DNA of 64,000 nucleotides, from positions 1,214,501 through 1,278,500 of the forward strand of contig JAAVLL010000001.1 in NCBI GenBank assembly GCA_012103035.1, written 5' to 3'. Positions within the stretch are counted from its first letter, which is position 1. Each line of letters begins with the position of its first letter. Made by a program: the position numbers and the translations under genes. A model generated the notes under the pieces. It worked only from the letters and a program-made list of their open reading frames with translations. It was not told the DNA's origin and ran no database searches. Source of the stretch: Brucella oryzae. GTDB lineage: Bacteria; Pseudomonadota; Alphaproteobacteria; Rhizobiales; Rhizobiaceae. This document shows positions 1-11,028 of this stretch, one piece after another.

Positions 1-372
1 GGCTATACATCAGTTTGTGCGCATTGGGCACCACGCTTTCGTTGGCGGTATGGCTGCTGTTGTAAGCGATCTTATCCCTTATGGTATGGCGATTGGTGTG
101 CATGCCCATCTTGGTGGATTGAACATCATCGGCATGAAGCGCTCGGGTATGGAACGTAAAGAGATTCATAATCTCCGTCACGCTGTTCGGATGCTGTTCG
201 ATCGCACAAAACCAATTCGGGACCGTGCCAGGGACGTTCTGATTGCCATACCGGACTCTCCGGCTGTCATTGACATGATCGATTTCATCAATGTCGATAC
301 CAAGCGTGCCTATTGTACACCTCCGCTCGATGCGGTCCATGGTGGGCCGGGCATGACAGCGGCGAAGATTGA
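1..372 (+). CDS. lpxA: UDP-N-acetylglucosamine acyltransferase, C-terminal part (frameshifted)
   Basis: LpxA catalyses the first step of lipid A synthesis, acylating UDP-GlcNAc in the cytoplasm. Only the C-terminal part is present; the start lies before the window. The visible part begins in the last beta-helix coils (HQFVRIGHHAF) and runs through the alpha-helical C-terminal domain (KRSGMERKEIHNLRHAVRMLF) to YCTPPLDAVHGG. The frame breaks near 342-345: restoring one G in the run after CCATGG gives the ending GGAGHDSGED and a TGA at 370-372, a typical Brucella-type LpxA terminus. As printed, the missing base fuses LpxA in frame to LpxI. The native arrangement is a 20-base overlap with lpxI. 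Confidence 0.93.
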
Positions 373-1250
373 GCAAATGACGCGTCTCGCAGGTAATGCG
401 GGGCGTGTTGCGATTATCGCCGGCAACGGCCTGCTGCCGATCAATGTGGCCGAAGCCCTCGCAGTTGCAGGGAAGTCGCCTTTCCTCGTACCATTGCGAG
501 GAGAAGCTGACCCGCTACTTTACAAATACGAACATCAGGAAATTTCGATCGTAGAGTTTGCAAAGCTCGTGCGGTCGATGAAGGCTGCCGGTGTGGATCG
601 GGTTGTCCTTGCTGGTGGAGTGACTAACAGACCCCATGTCAGCGACCTGAAGTTTGACTGGCCTACTTTACGTGCGGTGCCATACGTTTTGCGTGCACTG
701 GGGCAAGGCGATGATGCTTTGTTGCGTGCGTTCATTGGGCTGCTGGAATCCTTTGGTTTCAAAGTTGTCGGATCTCATGAGGTCGTCCCTGATTTGCTTT
801 CGCCATCACCGGCTCAAGTTTTGACTCGAAAGGTGCCAGACGCCCGAGAGCGTCGTAATCTTGAACTCGCGATGGAGTCTGCGCTTCGATTGGGCGATCT
901 CGATGTCGGGCAGGGCGCAATTGCAGTTGGTGGGCGTGTCGTGGCGCTTGAAGGAGCTGAAGGAACAGACCAAATGATTGAGCGTGTGCGCGAGTTGCGG
1001 GCTGCTGGCCGCATACCGCCGCGGCGGCGTGCTGGTCAAGATGGCGAAGCCGCAACAGGATGAGAGGGCAGACCTTCCGACTATTGGTATCTCGACGGTA
1101 GATAATGCAGCGCAGGCTGGATTGTTAGGAATAGCGGTTGAGGCGGGCAGGACATTCATTCTAGGCTTTGGAGAAACCATCGCTGCGGCAAACGATAAAG
1201 GCCTCTTTATAGAGACGGTCAGTCGCGAGAGAAAGGACAGTAGGAAGTGA
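353..1250 (+). CDS. lpxI: UDP-2,3-diacylglucosamine pyrophosphatase, LpxI/DUF1009 type (frameshifted)
   Basis: LpxI hydrolyses UDP-2,3-diacyl-GlcN to lipid X and UMP; alphaproteobacteria use it in place of LpxH. The start is the ATG at 353 (MTAAKIEQMTRLAG), inside the lpxA end. Visible family features are the N-terminal AIIAGNGLLPINVAEA stretch, LAGGVTNRPH about 80 residues later, and the C-terminal nucleotide-domain run AVGGRVVALEGAEGTDQMIERV. The frame shifts near 1012-1022 in a CG-rich CCGCCGCGGCGG run, then continues as GGVLVKMAKPQQDERADLPTIG to the stop at 1250. The total of about 298 residues fits the family (280-290). The stop overlaps the GTG of lpxB, so translational coupling in an lpxA-lpxI-lpxB operon is likely. 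Confidence 0.93.
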
Positions 1251-2441
1251 GCACTACCAGCCGGCCGTTGAAAATAGCAATCGTGGCCGGTGAAGAATCC
1301 GGTGATCTTCTTGGCGCTGATCTGATTGATGCGCTGCGAGACCAGACGGACCGTCTGGTCGATATTGTGGGGTCGGTGGCGATCACCTTGCAGCCCGGGG
1401 CTGAAATCTTTCTTTGACCCACACGAGATTGCCCTTATGGGATTGGGAGCAATTCTCAAGAATTTGCCGGGCCTGATGCTGCGTATCAGGCAGACAGCGC
1501 AGCGCATTGTTGCGGAGAAGCCGGATTGCGTCCTGCTGATCGATAGTCCCGAATTTACACATCGTGTTGCCAGAAAAATCAGGGCTGCAAATCCGTCAAT
1601 TCCGATCGTGAAATATATCGCGCCGAGTGTGTGGGCGTGGCGACCGCAACGCGCACGGGCGATGAAGGCCTATTTTGATCACGTGCTGACGATCCTTCCG
1701 TTTGAAGTCGAGGTCATGCAGCGGTTGAGCGGGCCGGATGCCACCTATGTGGGACACCGTCTATCGAGCTATGAGCCGATAGTGCAGGCACGCGCCGAGC
1801 AAAAGCCCTTGAGGCGCAGCGAACGGACGAATCCCGGAAGACATTGCTTGTTTTGCCGGGTTCTCGTCGCACGGAAATCCAGATGCTCATGGAGCCATTC
1901 GACAGGCGGTCGGCGAACTTGCCGCTCGGGTTGAAAAGCTCGATGTCATTCTGCCCACATTGCCCCGCATTGAGGAAATGGTGCGGGATCTTTCCAAGAA
2001 CTGGGCCGTCAAACCGCTCATTGTGCCGGGCGATGAAGAAAAATGGAAAGCCTTTTCCAGAGCAGATGCTGCGCTTGCTGCTTCCGGCACGGTTTCGCTG
2101 GAACTGGCACTGTCGCGCATTCCAAGTGTGCTTTCCTATAAGGCGGATTGGTTTGCGCGCAAGTTTCTGATGCCGAAGATTACGATCTGGAGTGCGGCCC
2201 TGCCCAATATCATCGCCGATGAACCAGTCGTGCCTGAATATTTCAATGAGTTTGTTCGTCCGGGAATGCTTGCCCGCAATCTCGAGCGGCTGATGCGGCC
2301 GGATCGGCGCGCCAGGCGCAACTGGATGGGTTTGACAGGGTGGCTTCGATCATGGCGACGGAGCAGCCGTCCGGCGAGATTGGAGCGCGGGTCATTCTGA
2401 ACTGGCAGGCGTTTCCACGCGCTGATTTGTCGATGCGATAA
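1247..2441 (+). CDS. lpxB: Lipid-A-disaccharide synthase (multiple frameshifts)
   Basis: LpxB is a GT19 glycosyltransferase that condenses lipid X with UDP-diacyl-GlcN at the inner membrane. The GTG start at 1247 overlaps the lpxI stop (GTGA). The start VSTTSRPLKIAIVAGEESGD is the conserved LpxB opening. IDSPEFTHRVARKI, KYIAPSVWAWRPQRA and ASGTVSLELAL are further signatures. At least five one-base losses are needed: near 1370 and 1396 (G runs), about 1815-1840, about 1905 (CCATTCGACAGG) and about 2310. Once these are restored, the protein ends NWQAFPRADLSMR with the TAA at 2439-2441, giving about 399 residues, close to the usual 390-395. A bidirectional terminator follows at once. Confidence 0.92.
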
Positions 2442-2448
2442 AGACATG

Positions 2449-2485
2449 AAAACCCGGTTGCTTTTGGCAACCGGGGTTTCTTGTA
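2449..2485. terminator. Bidirectional rho-independent terminator between lpxB and gltA
   Basis: A GC-rich stem (AAACCCGGTTGC pairing with GGCAACCGGGGTTT, one bulged G) has a short T-rich loop and ends in TTTCTT on the plus strand, with AAAA-side symmetry on the minus strand. It lies between the convergent lpxB (plus) and gltA (minus) genes and can serve both. Confidence 0.85.
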
Positions 2486-2495
2486 GCTCTGGTGC

Positions 2496-3786
2496 TTATT
2501 TACGCTTTGCGAGCGGCACGTAATCGCGTTCGGCAGCGCCGGTATAAAGCTGGCGCGGACGGCCGATTTTCTGCTGCGGATCCTCGATCATTTCCTTCCA
2601 CTGAGCGACCCAGCCGACGGTACGGGCGAGCGCAAACAGAACGGTGAACATTTCGGTCGGGAAACCGAGAGCCTTCAGGGTGATGCCGGAATAGAAGTCG
2701 ATGTTCGGGTAGAGCTTCTTCTCGATGAAGTATTCGTCCGTCAGGGCGATCTTTTCGAGTTCCATTGCGACGTCGAGCAATGGATCGTCCTTGATTCCGA
2801 GTTCGCCCAGAACCTCATGGCAGGTCTTCTGCATGATCTTGGCGCGCGGATCGTAGTTCTTGTAGACGCGGTGGCCGAAGCCCATCAGGCGGAACGGATC
2901 GTTCTTGTCCTTGGCACGGGCAATGAATTCTGGAATGCGGTCAACGGAACCGATTTCCGCCAGCATGTTGAGCGCAGCTTCGTTTGCACCGCCATGGGCC
3001 GGACCCAGAGGCAGGCAACGCCTGCAGCAATACATGCAAAGGGATTAGCGCCTGACGAACCGGCAAGACGTACGGTCGAGGTCGAGGCGTTCTGCTCATG
3101 ATCCGCATGGAGGATGAAAATACGGTCCATCGCGCGAGCCAGAACCGGATTGACCTTGTAATCTTCACATGGAACGCCAAAGCACATGTGCAGGAAATTC
3201 GATGCGAAATCTAGGTCGTTCTTGGGGTACATGAACGGCTGACCGATATGGTACTTGTAGGCCATAGCGGCGAGTGTCGGAACCTTGGCGATCAGGCGAA
3301 TGGAAGCGACCATACGCTGATGTGGATCGGTAATGTCGGTCGAGTCATGATAGAAAGCCGACATTGCACCAACGCAACCGACCATCACAGCCATGGGATG
3401 GGCGTCACGACGGAAACCGGTAAAGAATTTCGTCATCTGTTCGTGAATCATCGTGTGGCGCGTAACACGATAGTCGAAGTCAGATTTCTGGGTTGTGGTC
3501 GGCAGCTCGCCGTAGAGAAGCAGGTAGCAGGTTTCGAGAAAATCACCATGCTCGGCGAGCTGATCGATCGGATAACCGCGATAGAGCAGGGTACCTTCAT
3601 CACCATCGATGTAAGTGATCTTGATTCGCACGATGCCGTGGACGTGAAGCCCGGATCGTAGGTGAACATCTGGGAATTCTTGTAGAGTGGACCGATATCA
3701 ACGACGTCTGGCCCGACAGTGCCTTGTCGCACAGGCAGGTCGAATGTTTTGCCTTCTAGTGTAAAGCTGGCTGTCCTATCTGACAT
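2496..3786 (-). CDS. gltA: Citrate synthase (frameshifted)
   Basis: Type II citrate synthase, the entry step of the TCA cycle (acetyl-CoA plus oxaloacetate). The start is the ATG at 3784-3786 ([16 protein letters not shown]), preceded by AAAGGAAACACG as ribosome binding site. Catalytic-region motifs are [27 protein letters not shown] and [18 protein letters not shown]. Two one-base losses break the frame: near 3623 (GAATC-AAGATC, normally TCCAAG) and near 3005 (TGGG-TCCGGCC, normally TGGGGTCCGGCC). With them restored the product is about 430 residues, as expected for Brucella-type GltA. The gene is convergent with lpxB and separated by 227 bases from gltX upstream, so it is probably transcribed alone. 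Confidence 0.95.
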
Positions 3787-4013
3787 CGTGTTTCCTTTCA
3801 TGTCCACTTTGCCGCCCGCACGACGGCAGAATTGTAATCGTCGTTATAATTTGTCTTTTATCTCTTGTATGGTCCCGGCCTGCGGGGACCATCAGCGTTT
3901 CGCGCATTATCCTAACGATTTTGCCCGTCAAACTATCCCAAACGGTTCGTGATGCAATGCGTAATTTGAACTATTTACGCCGGTTTTGTCACGTCAGCGT
4001 GAATGTTTCCACC

Positions 4014-5434
4014 TTAACCGATTTGATCGCGAATACGTCCTAGAGACTCTTCACGTCCAAGGACGAAAAGCACGTCGAACACACCTGGAGAGGTGGCGCG
4101 ACCGGTCAATGCTGCGCGTAGAGGCTGTGCAATCTTGCCCAGTTTCAGCCCGGTTTTCTCTGCGTGAGTTCGTATGACTGCATCAAGAGCTTCAACGGTC
4201 CATTCGCCTGCTGCTTCTATATCCGGGAGCACGGATTTAAGGACTGCGCGGCCTTCTTCATTCAGAAGCGAGGCTGCCTTTTCATCCAGATCAAGAGGAC
4301 GGGCAGCGAAGATGAACTTCGACCCGTCGGCCAGTTCCACCAAGGTTTTGGCACGATCCTTTAGGCCCGGCATAGCGGCGAGCAATTGTGCTCTTCGCTT
4401 TTCATCCAACGCGTCGGCAATTTCTTTACCACCTTCGATTTCCGGCAGAACAGCGATTAGCGCATCATAAAGCGCCTTGTTGTCGCTGGCGCGCATATAG
4501 AGGCCATTGATTGCCTCAAGCTTCTGAAAATCGAAGCGAGCCGCACCCTTGTTGATATCCTTCACGTCGAACCATTCGATCATCTGTTCGGTCGACATGA
4601 TTTCGTCGTCGCCATGGCTCCAGCCGAGGCGTACGAGATAGTTACGCAGGGCTGCAGGCAAATAGCCCATCGCACGGTAGGCATCCACACCCAAGGCGCC
4701 ATGACGCTTGGAGAGTTTTGCACCGTCCGCACCATGAATAAGAGGGATATGCGACATTTGAGGAATGTCCCAACCCATCGCATTGTAGATGACGGTCTGT
4801 CGCGCCGCATTTGTCAAATGGTCGTCGCCGCGAATGATATGTGTCACACCCATATCGTGATCGTCGACAACGACTGCATGCATGTAAGTCGGCGTGCCAT
4901 CGGATCGCAGAATGATGAAATCATCGAGATCCTTGTTCGGGAAACGTACGTCGCCCTGCACTGCGTCCTGCACGAGGGTTTCGCCTTCCTGCGGGGCCTT
5001 GATCCGGATTACCGGCTTTACACCAGCTGGCGCTTCAGACGGATCGCGATCACGCCAGCGACCATCATAGCGCGGTGGACGGCCTTCAGCGCGTGCTTTC
5101 TCACGCATTTCTTCCAGCTCTGCTGGCGTAGCATAACAATAATATGCCTTGCCAAGAGCGACGAGTTCTTCCGCCACTTCGCGATGGCGAGGTGCGCGTT
5201 CGAACTGCGAGATGGCATCGCCATCCCAATCCAAGCCCAGCCAAGTCAAGCCATCGAGAATGGCAGCCGTCGCAGCGTCTGTGGAACGTTCCCGGTCGGT
5301 GTCTTCGATGCGCAGCAGCATCTTGCCACCATTGTGCTTGGCATAAAGCCAGTTGAACAAGGCAGTACGCGCACCACCAATGTGCAGATACCCCGTGGGA
5401 GAGGGGCAAAACGGGTAACAACCGGTTTCGACAT
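4014..5434 (-). CDS. gltX: Glutamyl-tRNA synthetase, first copy (one frameshift)
   Basis: Class I aminoacyl-tRNA synthetase that charges glutamate. The start is the ATG at 5432-5434 ([22 protein letters not shown] once corrected). A C is missing from a C5 run near 5404-5408, so the printed frame garbles the HIGH-type motif (HIGG) region; 448 residues downstream are intact. The KMSKS-type motif appears as KLSKRHG. Family length is about 473 residues, matching. A second gltX begins at 63960. Many alphaproteobacteria carry two GluRS enzymes and make Gln-tRNA(Gln) through GatCAB; which copy is discriminating cannot be settled from this sequence. Confidence 0.95.
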
Positions 5435-5695
5435 GATAGCTCCACTATGTCGTGCGCCTTTTTAGAGCAGCGGCGAATGCCGGAGACACAGGCGCGAACT
5501 TGAATTCCAATGCCTGCGCGAGAATGCCCGGCAGGTAATCGGGGTTCGTGATGAGAACCCTCTCGATTTCGGCTGCGGTTCATGTAGCATAGGCAGCATC
5601 ATGCGCAAGGGTTTCGCATCTCTTTCGCACCGATGTGCCGTTGTTCTTTCGGGGTATTTCGACGGTCTGGGCTAACTTTTGCGGTCAGGCGGGGC

Positions 5696-8196
5696 ATGAC
5701 AGGCATCAGGGAAGCGAGTGATGTAAACGAACGGGCGCTTGTGAAGAACATGCCCGATGGTTTCGTGCGCACCCTGTTGCCCGAAGTGTGGCCCTCCAAT
5801 GAAACAGGGCCTTCGGCACATTCGGCGCCTGTCCAGCCTCCCGCACCCAAACTGCGTGAACGTCTCCTGTCCGTCCCCTCATTGCTCGGGAACAGATCAG
5901 GACAGCAATCGAAACTGAAGCCGGACGCGGCGCCTTCTTTCTTTGCTGCCGGTTTTGCCGGCATTGGCGCGATCATCTATTTTACGCTTTCGTTCGAGCC
6001 AGCATGGACACCGCTTCTGTCCATGCTCGGAATTGCTATTCTCTTGCGAGTTGCGACGCGCAGGCATTATGTCGCCGCGCAGTGCATGGCGTTCGCTATT
6101 GCGTTGTCGGCCGGTCTTGTAGTCGGCAAATGGGAGACAGAGCGGCGTGCGACGCCGATGCTGGGCTCCGATGTCGCAACACGTATAACGGGCCGGGTGG
6201 TTGCGCTTGAATATCAGGATAATGGAAGCTGGCGGATAACGCTCGATGTCCTCCAGACCGAGCGCCCGAAGCTTCGCTTTCCGCCAAAACGCGTTCGTAT
6301 CAATGCAAGGGATATTCCGGCCTCGACGTCGATCGGCAGCGGGCTTACAGGTTTCGTGCGATTGCGTATTCCGTCGGGTCCGGTTCGCCCCGGCAACTAT
6401 GATTTTTCGTTTCACGCCTATTTCAATGGTATCGGGGCCAATGGCTTTTCTCGGAACACCCAAAGTGGCGGCGGTTTCTCTGCCAGACGAACTGACTGCG
6501 GAAATTTCTCAGTGGATCGCCATGTTGCGTGTTCGGGTTTCCGAACGGATTGAAGAGGTTATCGGCGGAGAGGATGGAAGCGTGGCTTCGGCGCTTGTGG
6601 CGGGCACGCGTGCGGGGATCAGCGAAAAGACCAATGACGATCTGCGCAAAGCAGGCCTTGCACATATTCTGTCGATCTCCGGTTTGCATATGGCGCTCGC
6701 TGCCGGTGTTGTCATGCTGACGCTGCGGTCTCTCTTTGCGCTGTTTCCGGCTTTCAGTGTGCGGCATCCCGTGAAAAATATGCAGCCTTTCTCTCCTTTT
6801 GAGCTGCACCTTTTATCTTGCCATGTCGGGCGCCGATGTTGCGGCGCAACGAAGCTATGTGATGATTGCAGTCATGCTCGGAGCCTTGCTGGTTGATCGT
6901 GCTGCGATAAGCATGCGCAATCTCGCCATCGCAGCCCTTGCCATGATTGCCATTTCACCGCATGAGATATTAGGGCCGAGTTTTCAGATGTCTTTTTCTG
7001 CTACGGCCGCCCTGATCGCGGGATATGCGTGGTGGAGCGAGCGTAATGCAAGAAAATATGTCGGCAAGGAAAGGCGTGGAAAGCCCACTCATAGTTTCGG
7101 GGAAAAATCCTGAAGCCGGTCACTGCGGCGGCGGGTACTTCGCTCGTCGCGGGATTGGCGAGCGGAATTTTGCCGCTTATCATTTCAATAATACTGCGCC
7201 GCTGGGCTTGGTGGGGAACGTTCTCGCTGAGCCTGCAATCGCACTTCTCGTGATGCCATTTGCTGTTTTCGGTCTTGTCCTGATGCCGTTGCAACTGGAT
7301 TGGGTACCATTGCAGATCATGGGATGGGGTATTTTCGCCGTCAGACATATTGCCGCCTTTGTTGCGGCGTGGTCACCTGACGGCAATCCGGGTGCAATGC
7401 CTGCACTCACTCTCGTTTTGTGGACTATTGCGCTTGTTCTGGCGGTTGTTCTGTCGACCAGATTGAAGGCGCTGGCACTCCCTTCATTGTACTTGGTTTT
7501 GCTGCTTTCGTCAGGAGCCTTTTCCGGACATTGTGGTATCAGAAGATGCCAAGCTGGTGGGAGTCCGACTGACTGATGGGAGATTTGCAGTTAATCGGAG
7601 CCGTCCGTCGCAATTTACAGTCGACAATTGGAAAACCGCATATCTGGTCGAAGAATTCATCGCACCGCCATCGGGCAAAACAGAAAACGAACCGATGTGG
7701 ACGGATTCGAATGCGAAGATGGATTATGTACGATCAGTTTGCGCGATGGTCGCACATTGGTCTACACAGCAGATGTTGCAATGCAAGAAATCGCCTGTAA
7801 TATCGGCGATGTGGTCATTCTGGCTGTTCCCGGTAAAGAAGCTTCGTGTGGACGCTCCACGACTCTGAGCATCAGTAAACGCGATCTGGCGTTAAAGGGA
7901 TCTGTAGAGATAAGACTCGGGAAAGCACCGGAGCAAAACCGAGCTCTGAGGCTTTATCCATAGTTTCTCCTGAAGCGACGGAAGTCGATGTAACACAGCC
8001 AATATTTGATCTGCAACGCGACAGCCGAATAACATTTGCAATCAATACGCCGAGCCGTCCCTGGCATATGCATCGCATCCATTCGCGTCCGGCACGTGGT
8101 TTGGCCGAGCGCGAATACAAACCAAAACCCCGCCCGCCCAAAAATGCAGTGAATTGTTCATCCGGCGCAGACCGTAACGCAAATCTCTGCGAATGA
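5696..8196 (+). CDS. comEC: ComEC/Rec2-family competence membrane protein (many frameshifts)
   Basis: ComEC forms the inner-membrane channel for single-stranded DNA in natural transformation; the role in Brucellaceae is undemonstrated. The ATG at 5696 (MTGIREASDVNE) is preceded by AGGCGGGG; the frame is open upstream to 5633, so a longer start is possible. The reading order shows an N-terminal DUF4131-like region with two hydrophobic helices (about residues 80-140), the competence signature GLAHILSISGLHMALAAG, a long series of membrane segments, and a soluble tail ending in VNCSSGADRNANLCE. The frame shifts near 6460, 6790, 7105, 7170, 7489, 7520, 7700 and 7958, mostly T/C-run losses. The total of about 835 residues is near full length. 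It is divergent from gltX. Indel density is the highest in the window, so true decay cannot be fully excluded. Confidence 0.85.
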
Positions 8197-8240
8197 TAAT
8201 AGAGCGCTTCCAGTTAAAAGAACCATGCCTTCGCTCAATC

Positions 8241-8296
8241 TTTTGCTTTGCATTTTCCTGCGCAAAGCCGTTTTTCACTTTGCTGGAAACACCCTA
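8241..8296 (+). repeat. Degenerate copy of a dispersed intergenic repeat
   Basis: The segment TTTTGC..GCATTTTCCTGCGCAAAGCC..CACTTTGCTGGAAAC resembles the right half of the palindromic repeat at 20186-20242 (GCATTATCCTACGCAAAACCG..CACTTTTGCTGGAAATG), with roughly three quarters of positions matching by eye. It sits between the convergent ends of comEC and lexA, abutting the lexA stop. Confidence 0.55.
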
Positions 8297-9019
8297 ATAG
8301 CGGCGGATCAGGCCAACAAGCTTGCCTTGAACCCGCACTCGGTCGGGGCCAAAGATTCGTGTCTCATAGGCGGGGTTGGCTGCTTCGAGTGCGATGGAAG
8401 CACCTTTGCGACGAAAGCGCTTCAATGTCGCTTCTTCGTCATCGACGAGAGCGACCACAATTTCACCGGGATTTGCGGATTCGCCACGCTTGATAATGAC
8501 CGTATCTCCGTCAAAAATTCCAGCATCGATCATTGAATCGCCTCTAACCTCAAGAGCGTAATGCTCACCCGCGCCAATCATTTCTGGCGGAAGGCTCAGG
8601 GAATGCGTCTGATTCTGGATGGCTGAAATAGGCACACCAGCAGCGATTCGCCCCATGACTGGCACAGAGACTGTTGCGGATGTGTCGTCATTGGTCGCAA
8701 CAGAGGTAGGGCGTGACGGTGAAGGCGGCGGTGGTGCTTTGCCCAGGCTGCCTTCGATAACACTGGGAGCGAACTTCTTTTGTGCGTTGAGTCCCGGAGC
8801 AATAGAATCCGGCAGACGCAGGACCTCAAGTGCACGTGCCCGGTTTGGCAGCCGACGGATGAAGCCACGCTCCTCCAGAGCGGTGATCAGACGATGGATA
8901 CCCGATTTCGAAGCCAGATCGAGCGCTTCCTTCATTTCATCGAACGACGGTGGAATGCCCGTTTCTTTTAGACGTTCATGAATGAACAGCAGAAGCTCGT
9001 GCTGTTTACGGGTTAACAT
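8294..9019 (-). CDS. lexA: LexA repressor (SOS response), intact
   Basis: LexA represses DNA-damage genes and self-cleaves when RecA filaments form. The 241-residue frame is unbroken. The start is the ATG at 9017-9019 ([17 protein letters not shown]); the frame is open a few codons upstream, but this matches the family. A winged helix-turn-helix spans about residues 1-65. The cleavage bond is Ala127-Gly128 (GRIAAGVP), with catalytic Ser162 (RGDSM) and Lys200 (ATLKRF). The linker at about residues 80-115 is proline/serine rich, which is typical of alphaproteobacterial LexA. An autoregulatory operator lies 47-72 bases upstream. Confidence 0.97.
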   Translation of the reverse strand: MLTRKQHELLLFIHERLKETGIPPSFDEMKEALDLASKSGIHRLITALEERGFIRRLPNRARALEVLRLPDSIAPGLNAQKKFAPSVIEGSLGKAPPPPSPSRPTSVATNDDTSATVSVPVMGRIAAGVPISAIQNQTHSLSLPPEMIGAGEHYALEVRGDSMIDAGIFDGDTVIIKRGESANPGEIVVALVDDEEATLKRFRRKGASIALEAANPAYETRIFGPDRVRVQGKLVGLIRRY

Positions 9020-9065
9020 GCGCGACACCCTCCCGGCCAAGAATTGAGAAAAACAAAACCAGAAC

Positions 9066-9091
9066 GAACACTATATGTTCCAGTCTTGTTC
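9066..9091 (-). promoter_or_regulatory. LexA (SOS) operator upstream of lexA
   Basis: Read on the minus strand this is GAAC-N7-GAAC (9077-9091), the direct-repeat LexA box known for alphaproteobacteria. It is immediately followed by a second GAAC-N7-GTTC arrangement (9066-9080) that shares the central half-site, giving three half-sites with 7-base spacers. It lies 47 bases upstream of the lexA start, as expected for autoregulation. Confidence 0.85.
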
Positions 9092-9258
9092 TGCAATGGT
9101 TTTAAAAGCATTAACGCTCAAGACGAGATTGAACGGATTGTTTCAGGACGGGCGCATCATCTATGCGCTACTTCAGATACTGATCCGAATAACATATATT
9201 CTATCGTGAGTTAGATCAGTTTTCTCATGCTTTAGTGATGGCAGATAACATGCTGAAT

Positions 9259-10468
9259 CTAGAGCATAAGGACACGACAATCATCGCCGAGAGCGGCTGC
9301 GGGAGCGTTCTCGTCTCTGATGAGAAGCGCTTTTGAGCCGACGAGTGCCGAAAGCATAGACGATCCTGAACTGGAAATGGCTTCGCTATCAGTGTTCCGT
9401 CCGGAGTTGATTCGACCGTGGCTCGGATATAATCGCGGCGGTAGTCATTCGCAGGCAGGACAGTGCCCAGTTTTGCAGGCCGGATATCGGCGTCGAAGTT
9501 AGTTCCGGCAAGCTTGGCGACAAGCGGTCGAAGAAAGACGAGGCTGCAGACGAGGCTGGAAACAGGGTTGCCGGGCAAGCCTATGATATGCACGATTTTG
9601 CCGTTCACGCTGATGTGTCCATACATCAGGGGCTTACCCGGCCTCATGGCGATCTTCCAGAAATCGAGATTAACGCCCAATTTTGAAGCGCGCCGTGCAC
9701 AAAATCTCGGTCACCGACCGACGCGCCGCCAATCGTAACCAGAATGTCGATGCCGCTTTGCAGGCTATCTGCTATTGCCTGTTCAATCTTGGCAGGATCA
9801 TCTGGAATGATTCCTTTGTCTTCCGGGCTGCCGCCAGCCCGCCTGATAATTCAGCGATTCCGACGCTGTTCGATGCAACAATCTGGTCCATTCCGGGTGT
9901 TTCACCCGGCGCGACAGCTCATCACCGGTCGCAACGATTGCCGCCTTTGGTTTTGAAATACATCGATTCTCGCATTGCCGCTTGCAGCGGCTAACGATAG
10001 GGCGGCGGCGTCCAGCTCTCGTCCGCTCGAAATGACGACGTTACCGGGCGAAAAGTCGAGGCCCGCGCGACGTATATGCCGTCCTGGCTCTATTCCTTCA
10101 TGAACGGTGAGCCGGTCATCCGAACGCTCGGTGTGTTCTTGAATGACAATTGTGTCTGTGCCTTTGGGCAGTGGCGCGCCGGTAAAAATGCGGACCGCCT
10201 GTCCGATCCCCAATTCGCCTTCGAATCGATTGCCTGCTGCCGATTCGCCGATGATGTCGAACTCAACAGGATAAGCGATGTTCTCCGGGGCGATCAGGGC
10301 ATAGCCATCCATTGCCGAGCCGTCGAAAGGCGGCTGTAGAAAATGTGCCAACACAGGTGTTGCAACCACGCGCCCACCTGCATCCGACAAAGCGATTTGC
10401 TCTTTACCGTGCGGTTCCGCAGACTTCAGGATGCGGGCCAGTGCTTCATCGACCGGGAGAAGGGACAT
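9259..10468 (-). CDS. moeA: Molybdopterin molybdenumtransferase MoeA (multiple frameshifts)
   Basis: MoeA inserts molybdate into adenylated molybdopterin. The start is the ATG at 10466-10468 (MSLLPVDEALARILKSA). Conserved stretches are PPFDGSAMDGYAL, RIFTGAPLPKGTDTIVIQE, VTIGGASVGDRDFV (reconstructed) and MRPGKPLMYG..GLPGNPVSS. The frame breaks at least four times, near 9375, 9685, 9900 and 9950. The corrected C-terminus reads ENAPAAALGDDCRVLML with the stop at 9259-9261. The reconstructed length is about 404 residues, normal for the family. It is followed upstream by moaC, trpC and trpD on the same strand, the moaC-moeA arrangement common in Rhizobiales. Confidence 0.92.
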
Positions 10469-10545
10469 GGTGTTTCCTCTCGAACTGAATTGTGGACCCG
10501 TTTAGAGCATAAAGCCTGTCTGGAAGAATTGATCCAGAACAAGGT

Positions 10546-11025
10546 TCAGCGATTATGCCGTCCAATCACCGGATTTGCCGCCGCTTTTTCGGTAACGCGG
10601 ATGCCGTCGATCTCCATATGTTTGTCGATGGCTTTGGCCATGTCATAAATGGTAAGACATGTGACGGAAACGGCGGTGAGGGCTTCCATTTCCACGCCAG
10701 TGCGCCCTTTGAGCTTGGCGAGTGCGCGAACGCGCAGACCGGGCAGTGCCTGATCCGGTTCGATTTCGACAGAGATTTTGGTCAGCATAAGCGGATGGCA
10801 GAGGGAATCAGGTCAGCAGTCTTTTTGCCGCCATGATGCCTGCCAGACGCGCGGCGCCAATGACGTCACCCTTCGCGGCATTGCCTTCCAGAATGAGCGC
10901 CAGCGTTTCCGGCTTCATTCTGACCGATCCTTCGGCTACGGCTTGGCGTTCAGTTTCATCCTTCGCCCCAACATCCACCATATTGGCAGCACCGGTCTGG
11001 TCGATATGGGTGAGCTTGACGTCAT
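10546..11025 (-). CDS. moaC: Cyclic pyranopterin monophosphate synthase MoaC (frameshifted)
   Basis: MoaC works with MoaA in the first step of molybdenum cofactor synthesis, giving cPMP. Reconstructed motifs are [15 protein letters not shown] near the start, [12 protein letters not shown] and [20 protein letters not shown]. The frame breaks near the start (about 11018), near 10808-10815 (an A run in AAAAAAG) and near 10828 (a C run in ATTCCCC). The start is best placed at the ATG at 11023-11025, a few bases past the trpC stop. About 160 residues fits the family. It is co-directional with trpC upstream and moeA downstream, with very short gaps. Confidence 0.9.
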
Positions 11026-11028
11026 CGA

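Noticed and set aside
17..1063. A fused LpxA-LpxI protein
   Set aside because: One missing G explains the fusion, and the native stop and overlapping start are both visible.
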